Source of the DNA: Hyphomicrobiales bacterium
GTDB taxonomy: Bacteria > Pseudomonadota > Alphaproteobacteria > Rhizobiales > Rhizobiaceae
Direction: 5' to 3'
Assembly: GCA_900465915.1 (NCBI GenBank)
Contig: UBKJ01000012.1
Location: 84,251 to 148,250, forward strand
Length of the DNA: 64,000 nucleotides
The position numbers and the translations under genes were made by a program. The first letter of the stretch is position 1; every line of letters begins with the position of its first letter. Below are positions 36,296 to 47,150 of this stretch, in pieces. Below the pieces are notes generated by a model. That model had not been told where the DNA came from. It did not search any database and worked only from the letters and a program-made list of their open reading frames with translations.

Positions 36296-37696
36296 TTATT
36301 CGGCCGCTTCGCGCCCGCCGAGGCGGGCCTGCACGGCTTCGATGGATTCGCGTTCGATGCGGGCGTAATGCTCGAACTCGTTGAGAACCTTCGCGCCCAG
36401 GTCCTGCTCGAAGCGTTTCTGGTTCGGGCTTTCGACGAAGTCCTGCGCGTCGTCGTCGCCCAGATTGGACTGGAATATACCCGCCGCGCTCACCGGCAGG
36501 AAGTCCTCATAGGTGATCGGGTCGAATTGCGCGGCGCCGGCTTCCACCAGCGTCTCGATATCGGTCCCCGGCGCGAAACTTGCAAGCTTTTCCGCGTTTT
36601 TAACGGAATAAGCGAAATAGCCCAGCCCCTGCCTGCGGATTTCGGCCCAGCTGTCGGGGAAAGGCGCGAAGGCCTCGCCCAGCGCCGCGACATAGGCGGC
36701 GGCGTTGGAGCCGTCCGGCGCGGGGCGGATCACGGCGCGCGCTGCGGTCAAAAGCTGGTCGTAGAGCGCGCGGCCCTTGGGCGTCAGCGCCACGCCGCGC
36801 TGCTCGATCTCGCCGAAGCGGGCGGTGTGCGAGCCGGGCGTCCAGGCCCCGTCGGGGCCGATGAAGGACACTTCCTCCTCCAGCGCCTTGAACGAGGTCT
36901 GGCGCAGCAGGATCGGGCATTTGCGGGTCGGCGGGCCTTCGACCACGGCCTTGGGATTGATGCCGCGCGCCGGCATCTGGGCCTGTACGGCGTCGATGTC
37001 GAGCGTGCGCGGGGTGAGGTGGTTGATATGCGGGCCCTTGAACGACACCACGTCGGCGATCAGCCGGTGCGCGTCGTGGAGGCGCTTATAGAGGTCGGCG
37101 TCGACATTGGCGCGGTCGTGCCAGCGGAAGGTTTCCAGCACCTCGGCCACGAAGGCGCGCGCGTCGGCCTCGTCGAGTCCGCCCTCGGCCTCCGCCTTCT
37201 CCACCAGCGCCACCGCGCCGGGGGTGAAGATGGCGCGGCCGGCCAGCGTCTTCTCGGCCTGGGCGCGCAGCGCCGCGTCGGCGATCAGGTCGAGGCGCAG
37301 CAGCGAGGTGAAGACGCGGAAAGGGTTGCGCTTCAGCGCCGCGTCGTCGACGGGGCGGAAGGCGGTCGAATGGACCGGCACGCCGGCGGCGCTGAGGTCG
37401 TAATAGCCGACCGGATGCATGCCCATCACCGCGAAGGCGCGGCGCATCATCGACAGCTCCGCCGCCGTGCCGAGGCGGATCGCGCCGTGGCGCTCCTCGG
37501 AGATGCGCTCCAGCGAATCGGTCTCGGTCAGGCGCTCGTGCAGATGCGCGTCGTCGGCGAGAACGGTCTTGTTGACGTCCGCCACAAGCTCCATCAGCGC
37601 GCCGTAGGCCGGCACTTCCTGTCTGTACATGGCCGACATGGCGGCGGAAAAGGCCGAGCGGATGGCGTCGGGGGAAACAAAATTCCGCTTGTTCAT
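36296..37696 (-). CDS. hglS: 2-oxoadipate dioxygenase/decarboxylase (HglS, DUF1338)
   Basis: A 466-residue non-haem iron enzyme of the DUF1338/YdcJ family. In Pseudomonas putida HglS converts 2-oxoadipate to D-2-hydroxyglutarate and CO2, the last lysine-specific step. The iron ligands I remember for that protein are His70, His226 and Glu294. Here His70 (EERHGAIRLG) and His226 (INHLTPRTLD) fall at the same numbers, and a Glu sits at 296 (ARFGEIEQRG). The ATG at 37696 has GGAAG 8 bases upstream. It precedes amaB by 23 bases and is divergent from a LysR regulator. Confidence 0.9.
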   Translation of the reverse strand: MNKRNFVSPDAIRSAFSAAMSAMYRQEVPAYGALMELVADVNKTVLADDAHLHERLTETDSLERISEERHGAIRLGTAAELSMMRRAFAVMGMHPVGYYDLSAAGVPVHSTAFRPVDDAALKRNPFRVFTSLLRLDLIADAALRAQAEKTLAGRAIFTPGAVALVEKAEAEGGLDEADARAFVAEVLETFRWHDRANVDADLYKRLHDAHRLIADVVSFKGPHINHLTPRTLDIDAVQAQMPARGINPKAVVEGPPTRKCPILLRQTSFKALEEEVSFIGPDGAWTPGSHTARFGEIEQRGVALTPKGRALYDQLLTAARAVIRPAPDGSNAAAYVAALGEAFAPFPDSWAEIRRQGLGYFAYSVKNAEKLASFAPGTDIETLVEAGAAQFDPITYEDFLPVSAAGIFQSNLGDDDAQDFVESPNQKRFEQDLGAKVLNEFEHYARIERESIEAVQARLGGREAAE

Positions 37697-37769
37697 AGCT
37701 GTCGCTTCCGGTTGATCGGTCAGGGGTGGAACGGCGGCGGGCGCAAAAGCGCGGATTGCGGCCGCCGTT

Positions 37770-37787
37770 ATGATCAAAATGTATCAT
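37770..37787. promoter_or_regulatory. Dyad in the LysR/hglS divergent promoter
   Basis: ATGAT at 37770-37774 and ATCAT at 37783-37787 form an inverted repeat around an 8-base AT-rich spacer, midway between hglS and the LysR gene. A further ATGATC follows at about 37805. LysR proteins typically bind such dyads. Confidence 0.4.
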
Positions 37788-37845
37788 ATCAGCCGGTTTG
37801 CGGTTATGATCGCGACGAAAACAACTATGTTAATGCGAGACAGGA

Positions 37846-38778
37846 ATGAAACTCAGCCGACGTCTCATACCGGACATCGCCACGCTGCAGGCTTTCGAAT
37901 GCGCCGCGCGCCATGGCAGCTTCACGCAGGCCGCGCATGAATTGAACCTCACCCAGAGCGCCGTCAGCCGTCAGATCAAGGACCTCGAAAGCCAGCTCGG
38001 CGTGCTTCTGTTCGAGCGCATCCGCCAGCGCATCCTTTTGTCCGACGCCGGGCGCAAGTTCCTGCCCGAGGTGCGCCGGCTCCTCAACCAGACCGAGGAC
38101 ACCATGCTGCGCGCCATGGCCTCGGCGCAGTCGGCGGCCTCGCTCAGCATCGCCACCCTGCCCACCTTCGGCAATCGCTGGCTGATGCCGCGCCTGCCGC
38201 GCTTCCTCGCCCAGCACCATGACGTGGCGATCAACCTCGCCTCGCGCTCGGGCGTGTTCGACTTCGAGGAGCAGCCCTTCGACGTCGCCATCCACTACGG
38301 CAAGCCGGTCTGGGCGCACGCCACCTGCACCTATCTGTGCAGCGAGATCATCGTGCCGGTGGCGAGCCCCGCCTTCGTGGCCGGCCGCCATATAGACGAC
38401 CCGATGGCGCTGGAGGACGAGCCGCTGCTGCATCTCGCCACCCGGCCGAAAATGTGGGCGCAATGGTTCGAGAATTGCGGCGTCGAGGCCAAGTCGGCCT
38501 ATCGCGGCCACCGCTTCGACCAGTTCGCCATGGTCATCGTGGCGGCCATGGCCGGCATGGGCGTGGCGCTGCTGCCGCTCTATCTCATCGAGCAGGAGCT
38601 GGCCGCCGGCCAATTGCTGATCCTGCTCGACCGGCCCATGCGCACCGAGAACGACTATTACATCGTCGTGCCGGAGGGGAAGCTCGAGAACCCCGTCACT
38701 CAGACTTTCTGCCAATGGATCGCCGGCGAGGTGGGGGCGCAGGCCCGGCCGGCCGGGGGTCATTCCGGCCCCGCATGA
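37846..38778 (+). CDS. LysR-family regulator of the pipecolate/lysine genes
   Basis: A 310-residue regulator. The N-terminal winged helix-turn-helix is LQAFECAARHGSFTQAAHELNLTQ, of which LTQSAVSRQIKDLE is the recognition region. A periplasmic-binding-protein-like inducer domain follows. GcvA-like features (FERIRQRILLSDAGRKFLP) are visible. It lies between divergent hglS-amaB and downstream amaA, so it most likely controls the pathway. The ligand might be a lysine catabolite, which is inference. Confidence 0.9.
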   Translation: MKLSRRLIPDIATLQAFECAARHGSFTQAAHELNLTQSAVSRQIKDLESQLGVLLFERIRQRILLSDAGRKFLPEVRRLLNQTEDTMLRAMASAQSAASLSIATLPTFGNRWLMPRLPRFLAQHHDVAINLASRSGVFDFEEQPFDVAIHYGKPVWAHATCTYLCSEIIVPVASPAFVAGRHIDDPMALEDEPLLHLATRPKMWAQWFENCGVEAKSAYRGHRFDQFAMVIVAAMAGMGVALLPLYLIEQELAAGQLLILLDRPMRTENDYYIVVPEGKLENPVTQTFCQWIAGEVGAQARPAGGHSGPA

Positions 38779-38878
38779 TCCGGTGTCGAAAAAGCGCTGT
38801 CGCTTCCCCCGGCCGCGGCTTTTGTGTATTGCAGCAGCCGAAACGGCTTTTCCACCTGTTCGATAGAGATCTGGCATC

Positions 38879-40162
38879 ATGCTGAACGACCCGCATTCTC
38901 ACGGTCTTTGGGAAAAGACCGCGCCCGCAGCCCCGCGCACCGGCCCGCTTTCCGGCGACATCGCCGTCGACGTGGCGGTGGTCGGCGCGGGCTTCACCGG
39001 CCTGTCGACGGCGCTGCACCTGGCCGAGAAGGGCGTCGCCGTGGCGGTGCTGGAGGCGGTCGAGGTCGGCTATGGCGGCTCGGGCCGCAATGTCGGCCTG
39101 GTCAACGCCGGCATGTGGGTCATGCCCGACGACCTGCCGGGCGTGCTGGGCCAGAAATACGGCGACCGGCTGCTGGACGTGCTCGGCAACGCGCCGCGGC
39201 TGGTGTTCGACCTGGTCGAGAAGCACGGAATCGCCTGCGAGGTCGAGAAGCAGGGCACGCTGCATTGCGCGGTGGGGCAGGCGGGGCTGAAGGAATTGCA
39301 GGACCGCGCCGCCCAGTGGGAGAAGCGCGGCGCGCCGGTGCGGCTGCTCGACGCCGCCGAGACCGCCGCCAAGGTGGGCAGCGCCGCCTATACGGGCTCG
39401 CTCCTCGACCTGCGCGCCGGCACCATCCAGCCGCTCGCCTATGTGCGCGGGCTGGCCCACGCCGCCGTCAAGGCGGGCGCGCAGCTTTACACCGCGAGCC
39501 CCGTGGCGGGCGCGGAGGAGCGCAACGGCAAATGGGTGGTGAAGACCGACAAGGGCTCGGTGACGGCCGACTGGATCGTCGTCGCCTCCAACGCCTACAC
39601 CAAGGCGCCGTGGCCGCAGGTGCGGGCGGAGCTGGTGCATCTGCCCTATTTCAACATGGCGACCAGGCCGCTGTCCGACAATCTGCGCAAGAGCATCCTG
39701 CCCGAGCGCCAGGGCGTGTGGGACACCAAGGAAGTGCTGTCCTCGTTCCGCTTCGACCAGCAGGGCCGGCTGGTGTTCGGCAGCGTCGGCGCGCTGCGCA
39801 ACACCGGCATGGCGGTGCATACGGCCTGGGCCAAGCGCGCGATGAAGCGGCTTTTCCCGCAGATCGGCGATGTGGAGTTCGAGTCGCAGTGGTACGGCAA
39901 GATCGGCATGACGAGGGACAGCCTGCCGAAATTCCACAAATTCGCGCGCAACGTGGTCGGCTTCTCCGGCTATAACGGGCGCGGCATCGCGCCGGGCAGC
40001 GTGTTCGGCAAATGGCTGGCGGAGCTGGTCTCCGGCGCGGTGGCCGAGGACGACCTGCCGCTGCCGGTCACCGATCCGCAGGAGCAGAGCTTCCGCCCGC
40101 TGCGCGAGGCCTATTACGAGGCCGGGGCGCAGATCGCCCATATGGCCGGAATGGTGATCTGA
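38879..40162 (+). CDS. amaA: FAD-dependent L-pipecolate oxidase (AmaA-like)
   Basis: A 427-residue flavoprotein of the DAAO/glycine-oxidase superfamily, the same size as P. putida AmaA. The FAD motif is VVGAGFTGLSTALHLAEKG near residue 33, followed by GGSGRNVGLVNAGMW. The C-terminal FSGYNGRGIAPGSVFGKWLA closes the fold. Taken alone it could be any secondary-amine or amino-acid oxidase. Beside hglS, amaB and their LysR gene, oxidation of L-pipecolate to piperidine-6-carboxylate is the best reading. Confidence 0.8.
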   Translation: MLNDPHSHGLWEKTAPAAPRTGPLSGDIAVDVAVVGAGFTGLSTALHLAEKGVAVAVLEAVEVGYGGSGRNVGLVNAGMWVMPDDLPGVLGQKYGDRLLDVLGNAPRLVFDLVEKHGIACEVEKQGTLHCAVGQAGLKELQDRAAQWEKRGAPVRLLDAAETAAKVGSAAYTGSLLDLRAGTIQPLAYVRGLAHAAVKAGAQLYTASPVAGAEERNGKWVVKTDKGSVTADWIVVASNAYTKAPWPQVRAELVHLPYFNMATRPLSDNLRKSILPERQGVWDTKEVLSSFRFDQQGRLVFGSVGALRNTGMAVHTAWAKRAMKRLFPQIGDVEFESQWYGKIGMTRDSLPKFHKFARNVVGFSGYNGRGIAPGSVFGKWLAELVSGAVAEDDLPLPVTDPQEQSFRPLREAYYEAGAQIAHMAGMVI

Positions 40163-40263
40163 CCGCCGCTGTCATAGAACTGAAGCGAAGATCGTGTAAC
40201 GCCACCCGCATCGGATGCGGGCGGCGTTCGCCGTCCGTCCATGCTGGCCACAGGAGCTGCGCC

Positions 40264-40437
40264 ATGAACAGGAATGAACGCATTTCCCGCTACGACAGCA
40301 TCTGCGCCCTCGCCACCCGCGCCGGCCGGGCGCCGGCGGACGAGGCCCGCGAGGCCAGCGCCATGCACAGCACGCTGCGCCGCGCCGGCGGCGCCCATGC
40401 GCTGTTCGCGCTGACCGTCGCCGTGGCGCAGGGCTGA
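40264..40437 (+). CDS. Small hypothetical protein, 57 residues
   Basis: A 57-residue ORF beginning MNRNERISRYDSIC, moderately basic with an Ala-rich, weakly hydrophobic C-terminus. AGGAG sits 7 bases before the ATG, which is the main reason to believe it. It lies 101 bases after amaA and its stop is 3 bases from the tex stop on the other strand. I do not recognise the family. Confidence 0.45.
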   Translation: MNRNERISRYDSICALATRAGRAPADEAREASAMHSTLRRAGGAHALFALTVAVAQG

Positions 40438-40440
40438 ACG

Positions 40441-42741
<2,301 letters not shown>

Positions 42742-42875
42742 GTGTTTCCCGTTTCGTGGTCGTTGCGTGGACCATAGTCGGACGCGGCTCTGGCGCAATC
42801 AAGGCCAAGGCGATGTTCCACAGGAAAGGAGGCGTTTTCCTCCTTCACGGCGATGTGAGGAACGTTCGACCTTTC

Positions 42876-42895
42876 AAATCGGATTTTCCCGATTT
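42876..42895. promoter_or_regulatory. Candidate operator upstream of ArsR/OYE genes
   Basis: AAATCGG (42876-42882) and CCGATTT (42889-42895) make perfect 7-bp arms around 6 bases, about 40 bases before the ArsR start codon and next to an AT-rich promoter-like stretch (TTTATATATCG). Confidence 0.5.
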
Positions 42896-42933
42896 ATATA
42901 TCGAAAAACGACGATACGAACGAGGCGACGCAC

Positions 42934-43242
42934 ATGCCCGGCGAACAGGACGCCAGAAGGGACGAGATCTTGAAGGCGCTGGCCAATCCGGTGCGCCTCG
43001 ACATATTGAACTGCCTCAAGCAGCCGGAAAAGCATTTTTCGCCGCAGCACATGTCGCCGGAAATGGGCGTCTGCGCCGGCCAGTTCGAGCGCTGCGGCCT
43101 GTCGCAGTCGACCGTTTCCGCCCATCTGTCCGTGCTGGTCAAGGCGGGGCTGATCACGCCCCGGCGCGTCGGCCAGTGGACCTTCTACCGGCGCGACGAG
43201 GAGGCCATCGCCGCCTTCCTCGCCTCGCTTTCCGACCTCTGA
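42934..43242 (+). CDS. ArsR-family regulator with candidate redox cysteines
   Basis: A 102-residue winged-helix repressor. It has the ALANPVRLDILNCL helix, the recognition helix LSQSTVSAHLSVL and a wing ending VGQWTFYRRDEEA. Cysteines occur at 27, 47 and 54. The last two lie just before the recognition helix (MGVCAGQFERCG), so thiol oxidation or electrophile attack could relieve binding; this is inference. The old-yellow-enzyme gene follows 32 bases later in the same direction and is the obvious target. Confidence 0.88.
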   Translation: MPGEQDARRDEILKALANPVRLDILNCLKQPEKHFSPQHMSPEMGVCAGQFERCGLSQSTVSAHLSVLVKAGLITPRRVGQWTFYRRDEEAIAAFLASLSDL

Positions 43243-43274
43243 TCCTCCTCCCGACCCCGCAAAGGAAAGACCCC

Positions 43275-44390
43275 ATGGCCACATTGTTCGATCCCGTCAC
43301 GGCGGGCGACCTCAAGCTCGCCAACCGCGTCGTCATGGCGCCGCTGACGCGCAACCGCTCGCCGCGGGCCGTGCCCAACGACCTCAACGTCGCCTATTAC
43401 GAGCAGCGCGCCAGCGCCGGCCTGATCATCACCGAGGCCACCGCCATCAGCCAGCAGGGCCAGGGCTACGCCGACGTGCCGGGCCTCTACGCGCCCGAGC
43501 AGCTCGCCGGCTGGCGGCGCGTCACCGACGCCGTGCACAAGGCCGGCGGGCGGATCGTCACGCAGATGTGGCATGTGGGCCGCATCTCGCACAATTCGCT
43601 GCAGCCGGGCGGCGGCCAGCCGGTGGCGCCCTCGGCGATCACCGCCAATTCCAAGACCTATCTCATCCATGCCGACGGGACCGGCGAGTTCGCCCCCACC
43701 TCCGCGCCGCGCGCGCTGGAGCGCGACGAGCTGCCGGGCATCGTCGCCGATTACGTCCGCGCGGCGAAGGACGCGGTCGAGGCCGCCGGCTTCGACGGCG
43801 TCGAGATCCACGCCGCCAACGGCTATCTGATCGACCAGTTCCTGCGCGCGGGCACGAACCACCGCACCGACGATTACGGCGGCTCGATCGAGAACCGCGC
43901 CCGCTTCCTGCTCGAAGTGGTGGGCGCCGTGGTGAAGGCGATCGGCGGCGGCAAGGTGGGCATCCGCCTGTCGCCGGTGACGCCGGCCAACGACGCCTCC
44001 GATCTCGATCCGCAGCCGCTGTTCGACTATGCGGTCGAGAAGCTCGCGGCCTACGGCCTCGCCTATATCCACGTCATCGAGGGCGCGACCGGCGGCGCGC
44101 GCGATTTCCAGCAGGGGCCGCAGCCCTTCGACTACGCCCGCTTCAAGCGGGTCTATCGCGACGCCGGCGGCAAGGGCGCGTGGATGGTCAATAACGGCTA
44201 CGACCGCGCCACGGCGGAAGCCGAGATCGAAAGCGGCCGCGCCGACCTGGTCGCCTTCGGCAAGCCCTTCATCGCCAATCCCGACCTGGTGCGCCGCCTG
44301 AAGGAGGACGCGCCGCTCAACCCGCTCGACCGCGACACCATGTATGGCGGCGGCGCCAAGGGCTACACCGACTATCCGGCGCTCGTCTGA
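43275..44390 (+). CDS. Alkene reductase, old yellow enzyme family (NemA-like)
   Basis: A 371-residue FMN-dependent ene-reductase TIM barrel. The family blocks are all present: NRVVMAPLTRNRSP, TQMWHVGRISH, the substrate-binding His/Asn in EIHAANGYLIDQFL, NHRTDDYGGSIENR (YGGSIENRARF) and the C-terminal phosphate loop VAFGKPFIANPDLV. Such enzymes reduce activated C=C bonds and nitro-esters and help detoxify electrophiles. The preceding ArsR gene appears co-transcribed. A textbook terminator follows. Confidence 0.93.
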   Translation: MATLFDPVTAGDLKLANRVVMAPLTRNRSPRAVPNDLNVAYYEQRASAGLIITEATAISQQGQGYADVPGLYAPEQLAGWRRVTDAVHKAGGRIVTQMWHVGRISHNSLQPGGGQPVAPSAITANSKTYLIHADGTGEFAPTSAPRALERDELPGIVADYVRAAKDAVEAAGFDGVEIHAANGYLIDQFLRAGTNHRTDDYGGSIENRARFLLEVVGAVVKAIGGGKVGIRLSPVTPANDASDLDPQPLFDYAVEKLAAYGLAYIHVIEGATGGARDFQQGPQPFDYARFKRVYRDAGGKGAWMVNNGYDRATAEAEIESGRADLVAFGKPFIANPDLVRRLKEDAPLNPLDRDTMYGGGAKGYTDYPALV

Positions 44391-44401
44391 CCGGATGCTT
44401 C

Positions 44402-44431
44402 GAGGGCCGGGGATTTCCCGGCCCTCTTTTT
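44402..44431 (+). terminator. Terminator after the alkene reductase
   Basis: Perfect 10-base arms GAGGGCCGGG (44402-44411) and CCCGGCCCTC (44417-44426), loop GATTT, then TTTTT. It overlaps the end of the convergent Lrp gene by one or two bases. Confidence 0.92.
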
Positions 44432-44867
44432 ATAACCTCGCCCGCGTCGAGCGGCGCGTGGCGAGCAGCAGGCTGGTCTCGCTGGCCTTGATGCCCGGCA
44501 CCAGCCGGATGCGGCGCAGCACGGCGTCGAAATCCGTGAGCGTGGCGGCGCTCAGCTCCACGATCAGGTCCCAGCGGCCGTTGGTGGTGTGCACCGCCGA
44601 AATCTCCGAAAACCCGCCCAGCGCCTTCACCACGCGGTCGGTGACGTGGCCCTCGATCTCGATCATCATCACGCCGCGCACCGCCTGGTCCACCGCGTCG
44701 GAGCGCAGGATCACCGTATAGCCGATGATGTCGCCCGACCGCTCCAGCCGCTCCATCCGCGCCCGCACCGTGGCGCGCGAGACGCCGAGGTCGAGCGCGA
44801 TGTCGGAGATGCTGCGCCGCCCGTTATGGCGCAGCAGCGTGATGAGCTTTTCGTCCAGATCGTCCAT
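44430..44867 (-). CDS. Lrp/AsnC-family regulator of arginine catabolism
   Basis: A 145-residue regulator. The helix-turn-helix is LDEKLITLLRHNGRRSISDIA, then LGVSRATVRARMERLE. A RAM domain follows. GGAGA lies 5 bases before the ATG at 44867. It is divergent from arginase and ornithine cyclodeaminase, the arrangement known from Agrobacterium and Brucella, where such a regulator activates arginine and ornithine use. The target assignment comes from position. Confidence 0.9.
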   Translation of the reverse strand: MDDLDEKLITLLRHNGRRSISDIALDLGVSRATVRARMERLERSGDIIGYTVILRSDAVDQAVRGVMMIEIEGHVTDRVVKALGGFSEISAVHTTNGRWDLIVELSAATLTDFDAVLRRIRLVPGIKASETSLLLATRRSTRARL

Positions 44868-45010
44868 GCTTTCTCCATATCGAAAAGCCAAACCGCCATT
44901 TTGATAAAGCAAAGCTGTAAATTTGCCAATACGGATGGTTCACATCGCCAAGGGCGCATGGTCATTTTCCTCGCGATCGACACATGCCGGCCGCCGAAGG
45001 GAGCCTGACG

Positions 45011-45931
45011 ATGCACTGCAAGATTCTGGGATTGCCGGTTCAGGAAGGAACCGGCCGCGTGGGCTGCAACATGGGCCCGGATTCCTACCGCGCCGCCGGC
45101 ATCGCCGAGGCGATCACCGAGCTCGGCCACAGCTTCGCCGACCTCGGCAACCTGACGCCGGCCGTAAAGCGCCCCGCGGCCCATCCCAACGCCGCCATCA
45201 AGGCGCTGCCGGAGGCCGTCGCCTGGATCGAGGCGATCAGCGAGGCCGCCTATCGCGAAAGCGCCGAGGGCTTTCCGATCTTCCTCGGCGGCGACCACCT
45301 GCTCGCCGCCGGCACCGTGCCGGGCGTGGCGCGCCGCGCCGCCGAGAAGGGCCGCAAGCAGTTCGTGCTCTGGCTCGACGCGCATACGGATTTCCACACG
45401 CTGGAGACCACCACCAGCGGCAACCTGCACGGCACGCCGGTGGCCTATTACACCGGCCAGAAGGGCTTCGCCGGCCATTTCCCCGCCGTCGCCGCCGCCG
45501 TCGACCCGGCCAATGTCTGCATGATGGGCATCCGCAGCGTCGACCCGGCCGAGCGTTCGGCGATCAAGGAGACCGGCGTCACCGTCTACGACATGCGTAT
45601 GATCGACGAGCACGGCGTCGCCGCCCTGCTGCGCCGCTTCCTGGAGCGCGTCAAGGCGGAGAACGGCCTGCTGCATGTCAGCCTCGACGTCGATTTCCTC
45701 GACCCGTCCATCGCGCCGGCCGTCGGCACCACGGTGCCGGGCGGCGCGACCTTCCGCGAGGCGCATCTCATCATGGAGACGCTGCACGACAGCGGCCTCG
45801 TGACCAGCCTCGACCTGGTCGAACTCAATCCGTTTCTGGACGAACGCGGACGCACCGCCACCGTCATGGTGGACCTGATGGCGAGCCTTCTGGGCCGCAG
45901 CGTCATGGACCGTCCGACCCAAAGTTACTAG
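45011..45931 (+). CDS. arcA: Arginase
   Basis: A 306-residue manganese ureohydrolase cleaving L-arginine to ornithine and urea. The metal-binding blocks are GGDH (in FLGGDHLLAAG), DAHTDFH (in LWLDAHTDFHT) and SLDVDFLDP, which between them supply the His and Asp ligands. The loop GNLHGTPVAYYTG is arginase-like rather than agmatinase-like. GGGAG lies 8 bases before the ATG at 45011, favoured over an ATG nine codons earlier. Ornithine cyclodeaminase follows after a palindromic element. Confidence 0.93.
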   Translation: MHCKILGLPVQEGTGRVGCNMGPDSYRAAGIAEAITELGHSFADLGNLTPAVKRPAAHPNAAIKALPEAVAWIEAISEAAYRESAEGFPIFLGGDHLLAAGTVPGVARRAAEKGRKQFVLWLDAHTDFHTLETTTSGNLHGTPVAYYTGQKGFAGHFPAVAAAVDPANVCMMGIRSVDPAERSAIKETGVTVYDMRMIDEHGVAALLRRFLERVKAENGLLHVSLDVDFLDPSIAPAVGTTVPGGATFREAHLIMETLHDSGLVTSLDLVELNPFLDERGRTATVMVDLMASLLGRSVMDRPTQSY

Positions 45932-45933
45932 AC

Positions 45934-45977
45934 GCATTTCCAGCAAAAGTGGACGCCGGTTTTGCGTCCGGAAATGC
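45934..45977. repeat. Palindromic intergenic element
   Basis: Outer arms GCATTTCC (45934-45941) and GGAAATGC (45970-45977) enclose inner arms GCAAAA (45943-45948) and TTTTGC (45960-45965). This design matches, from memory, a hairpin family dispersed in Mesorhizobium and Brucella intergenic regions. It lies between arginase and ornithine cyclodeaminase and could tune their relative expression. Confidence 0.65.
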
Positions 45978-45996
45978 GCAGAAACAAGGAGCCATT

Positions 45997-47064
45997 ATGA
46001 CTCATCCCAATCTCAATATCGTCCCCTTCGTCAGCGTCGACCACATGATGAAGCTGGTGCTTTCCGTCGGCGTCGAGACCTTCCTGAAGGAGCTGGCCGA
46101 TTATGTGGAGGAGGATTTCCGCCGCTGGGAAAGCTTCGACAAGACGCCGCGCGTCGCCTCGCATTCGCGCGAGGGCGTGATCGAGCTGATGCCGACCAGC
46201 GACGGCGCGCTCTACGGCTTCAAATATGTCAACGGCCATCCGAAGAACACGCGCGAGGGGCTTCAGACCGTCACCGCCTTCGGCGTTCTGGCCGACGTCG
46301 GCAGCGGCTATCCGATGCTGCTCACCGAAATGACCATCCTGACCGCGCTGCGCACGGCGGCCACCTCGGCCGTGGCGGCCAAGCATCTCGCGCCCAGGGG
46401 CGCGCGCACCATGGCCGTCATCGGCAACGGCGCGCAGAGCGAGTTCCAGGCGCTGGCCTTCAAGGCGATCCTCGGCGTCGACAAGCTGCGGCTCTACGAC
46501 CTCGACCCGCAGGCGACCGCCAAATGCATGCGCAACCTCGCTAACGCCGGCTTCGACATCGTCGCCTGCAAGTCGGTCGAGGAAGCGGTAGAGGGCGCGG
46601 ACATCATCACCACCGTGACCGCCGACAAGGCCAACGCCACCATTCTCACCGACAACACGGTCGGCGCGGGCGTGCACATCAACGCGGTCGGCGGCGACTG
46701 CCCCGGCAAGACCGAGCTGCACGGCGACATCCTGCGCCGCTCCGACATTTTTGTCGAATATCCGCCGCAGACCCGCATCGAGGGCGAGATCCAGCAATTG
46801 CCGGAGGATTATCCGGTCAAGGAGCTGTGGCAGGTCATCACCGGCCGGATCGAGGGCCGCAGCGCCGACCCGCGCCAGATCACGCTGTTCGATTCGGTCG
46901 GCTTCGCCACCGAGGATTTCTCGGCGCTGCGCTATGTCCGCGACAAGCTGCGCGACACCGGGCTCTACGAACAGCTCGACCTTCTGGCCGATCCCGACGA
47001 GCCGCGCGACCTCTACGGCATGCTGCTGCGCCACCAGCAGAAGCTGGTCGCCGAAGAGGCCTGA
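45997..47064 (+). CDS. arcB: Ornithine cyclodeaminase
   Basis: A 355-residue NAD-dependent enzyme of the ornithine-cyclodeaminase/mu-crystallin family, converting ornithine directly to proline and ammonia. The dinucleotide motif is MAVIGNGAQSEFQALAF. The substrate-loop segments GVLADVGSGYPMLLTEMT and INAVGGDCPGKTEL fit true OCDs rather than alanine dehydrogenase relatives. AGGAG lies 6 bases before the ATG. With the upstream arginase it turns arginine into proline. Confidence 0.93.
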   Translation: MTHPNLNIVPFVSVDHMMKLVLSVGVETFLKELADYVEEDFRRWESFDKTPRVASHSREGVIELMPTSDGALYGFKYVNGHPKNTREGLQTVTAFGVLADVGSGYPMLLTEMTILTALRTAATSAVAAKHLAPRGARTMAVIGNGAQSEFQALAFKAILGVDKLRLYDLDPQATAKCMRNLANAGFDIVACKSVEEAVEGADIITTVTADKANATILTDNTVGAGVHINAVGGDCPGKTELHGDILRRSDIFVEYPPQTRIEGEIQQLPEDYPVKELWQVITGRIEGRSADPRQITLFDSVGFATEDFSALRYVRDKLRDTGLYEQLDLLADPDEPRDLYGMLLRHQQKLVAEEA

Positions 47065-47150
47065 CCGCCCGCGCCCGGGCGATAAATCCTTGGTTGCGCG
47101 CCAAAATTCCGCTATTCCTTGAAGCGGCTTCTGCGAGGGGATGGGACGGA

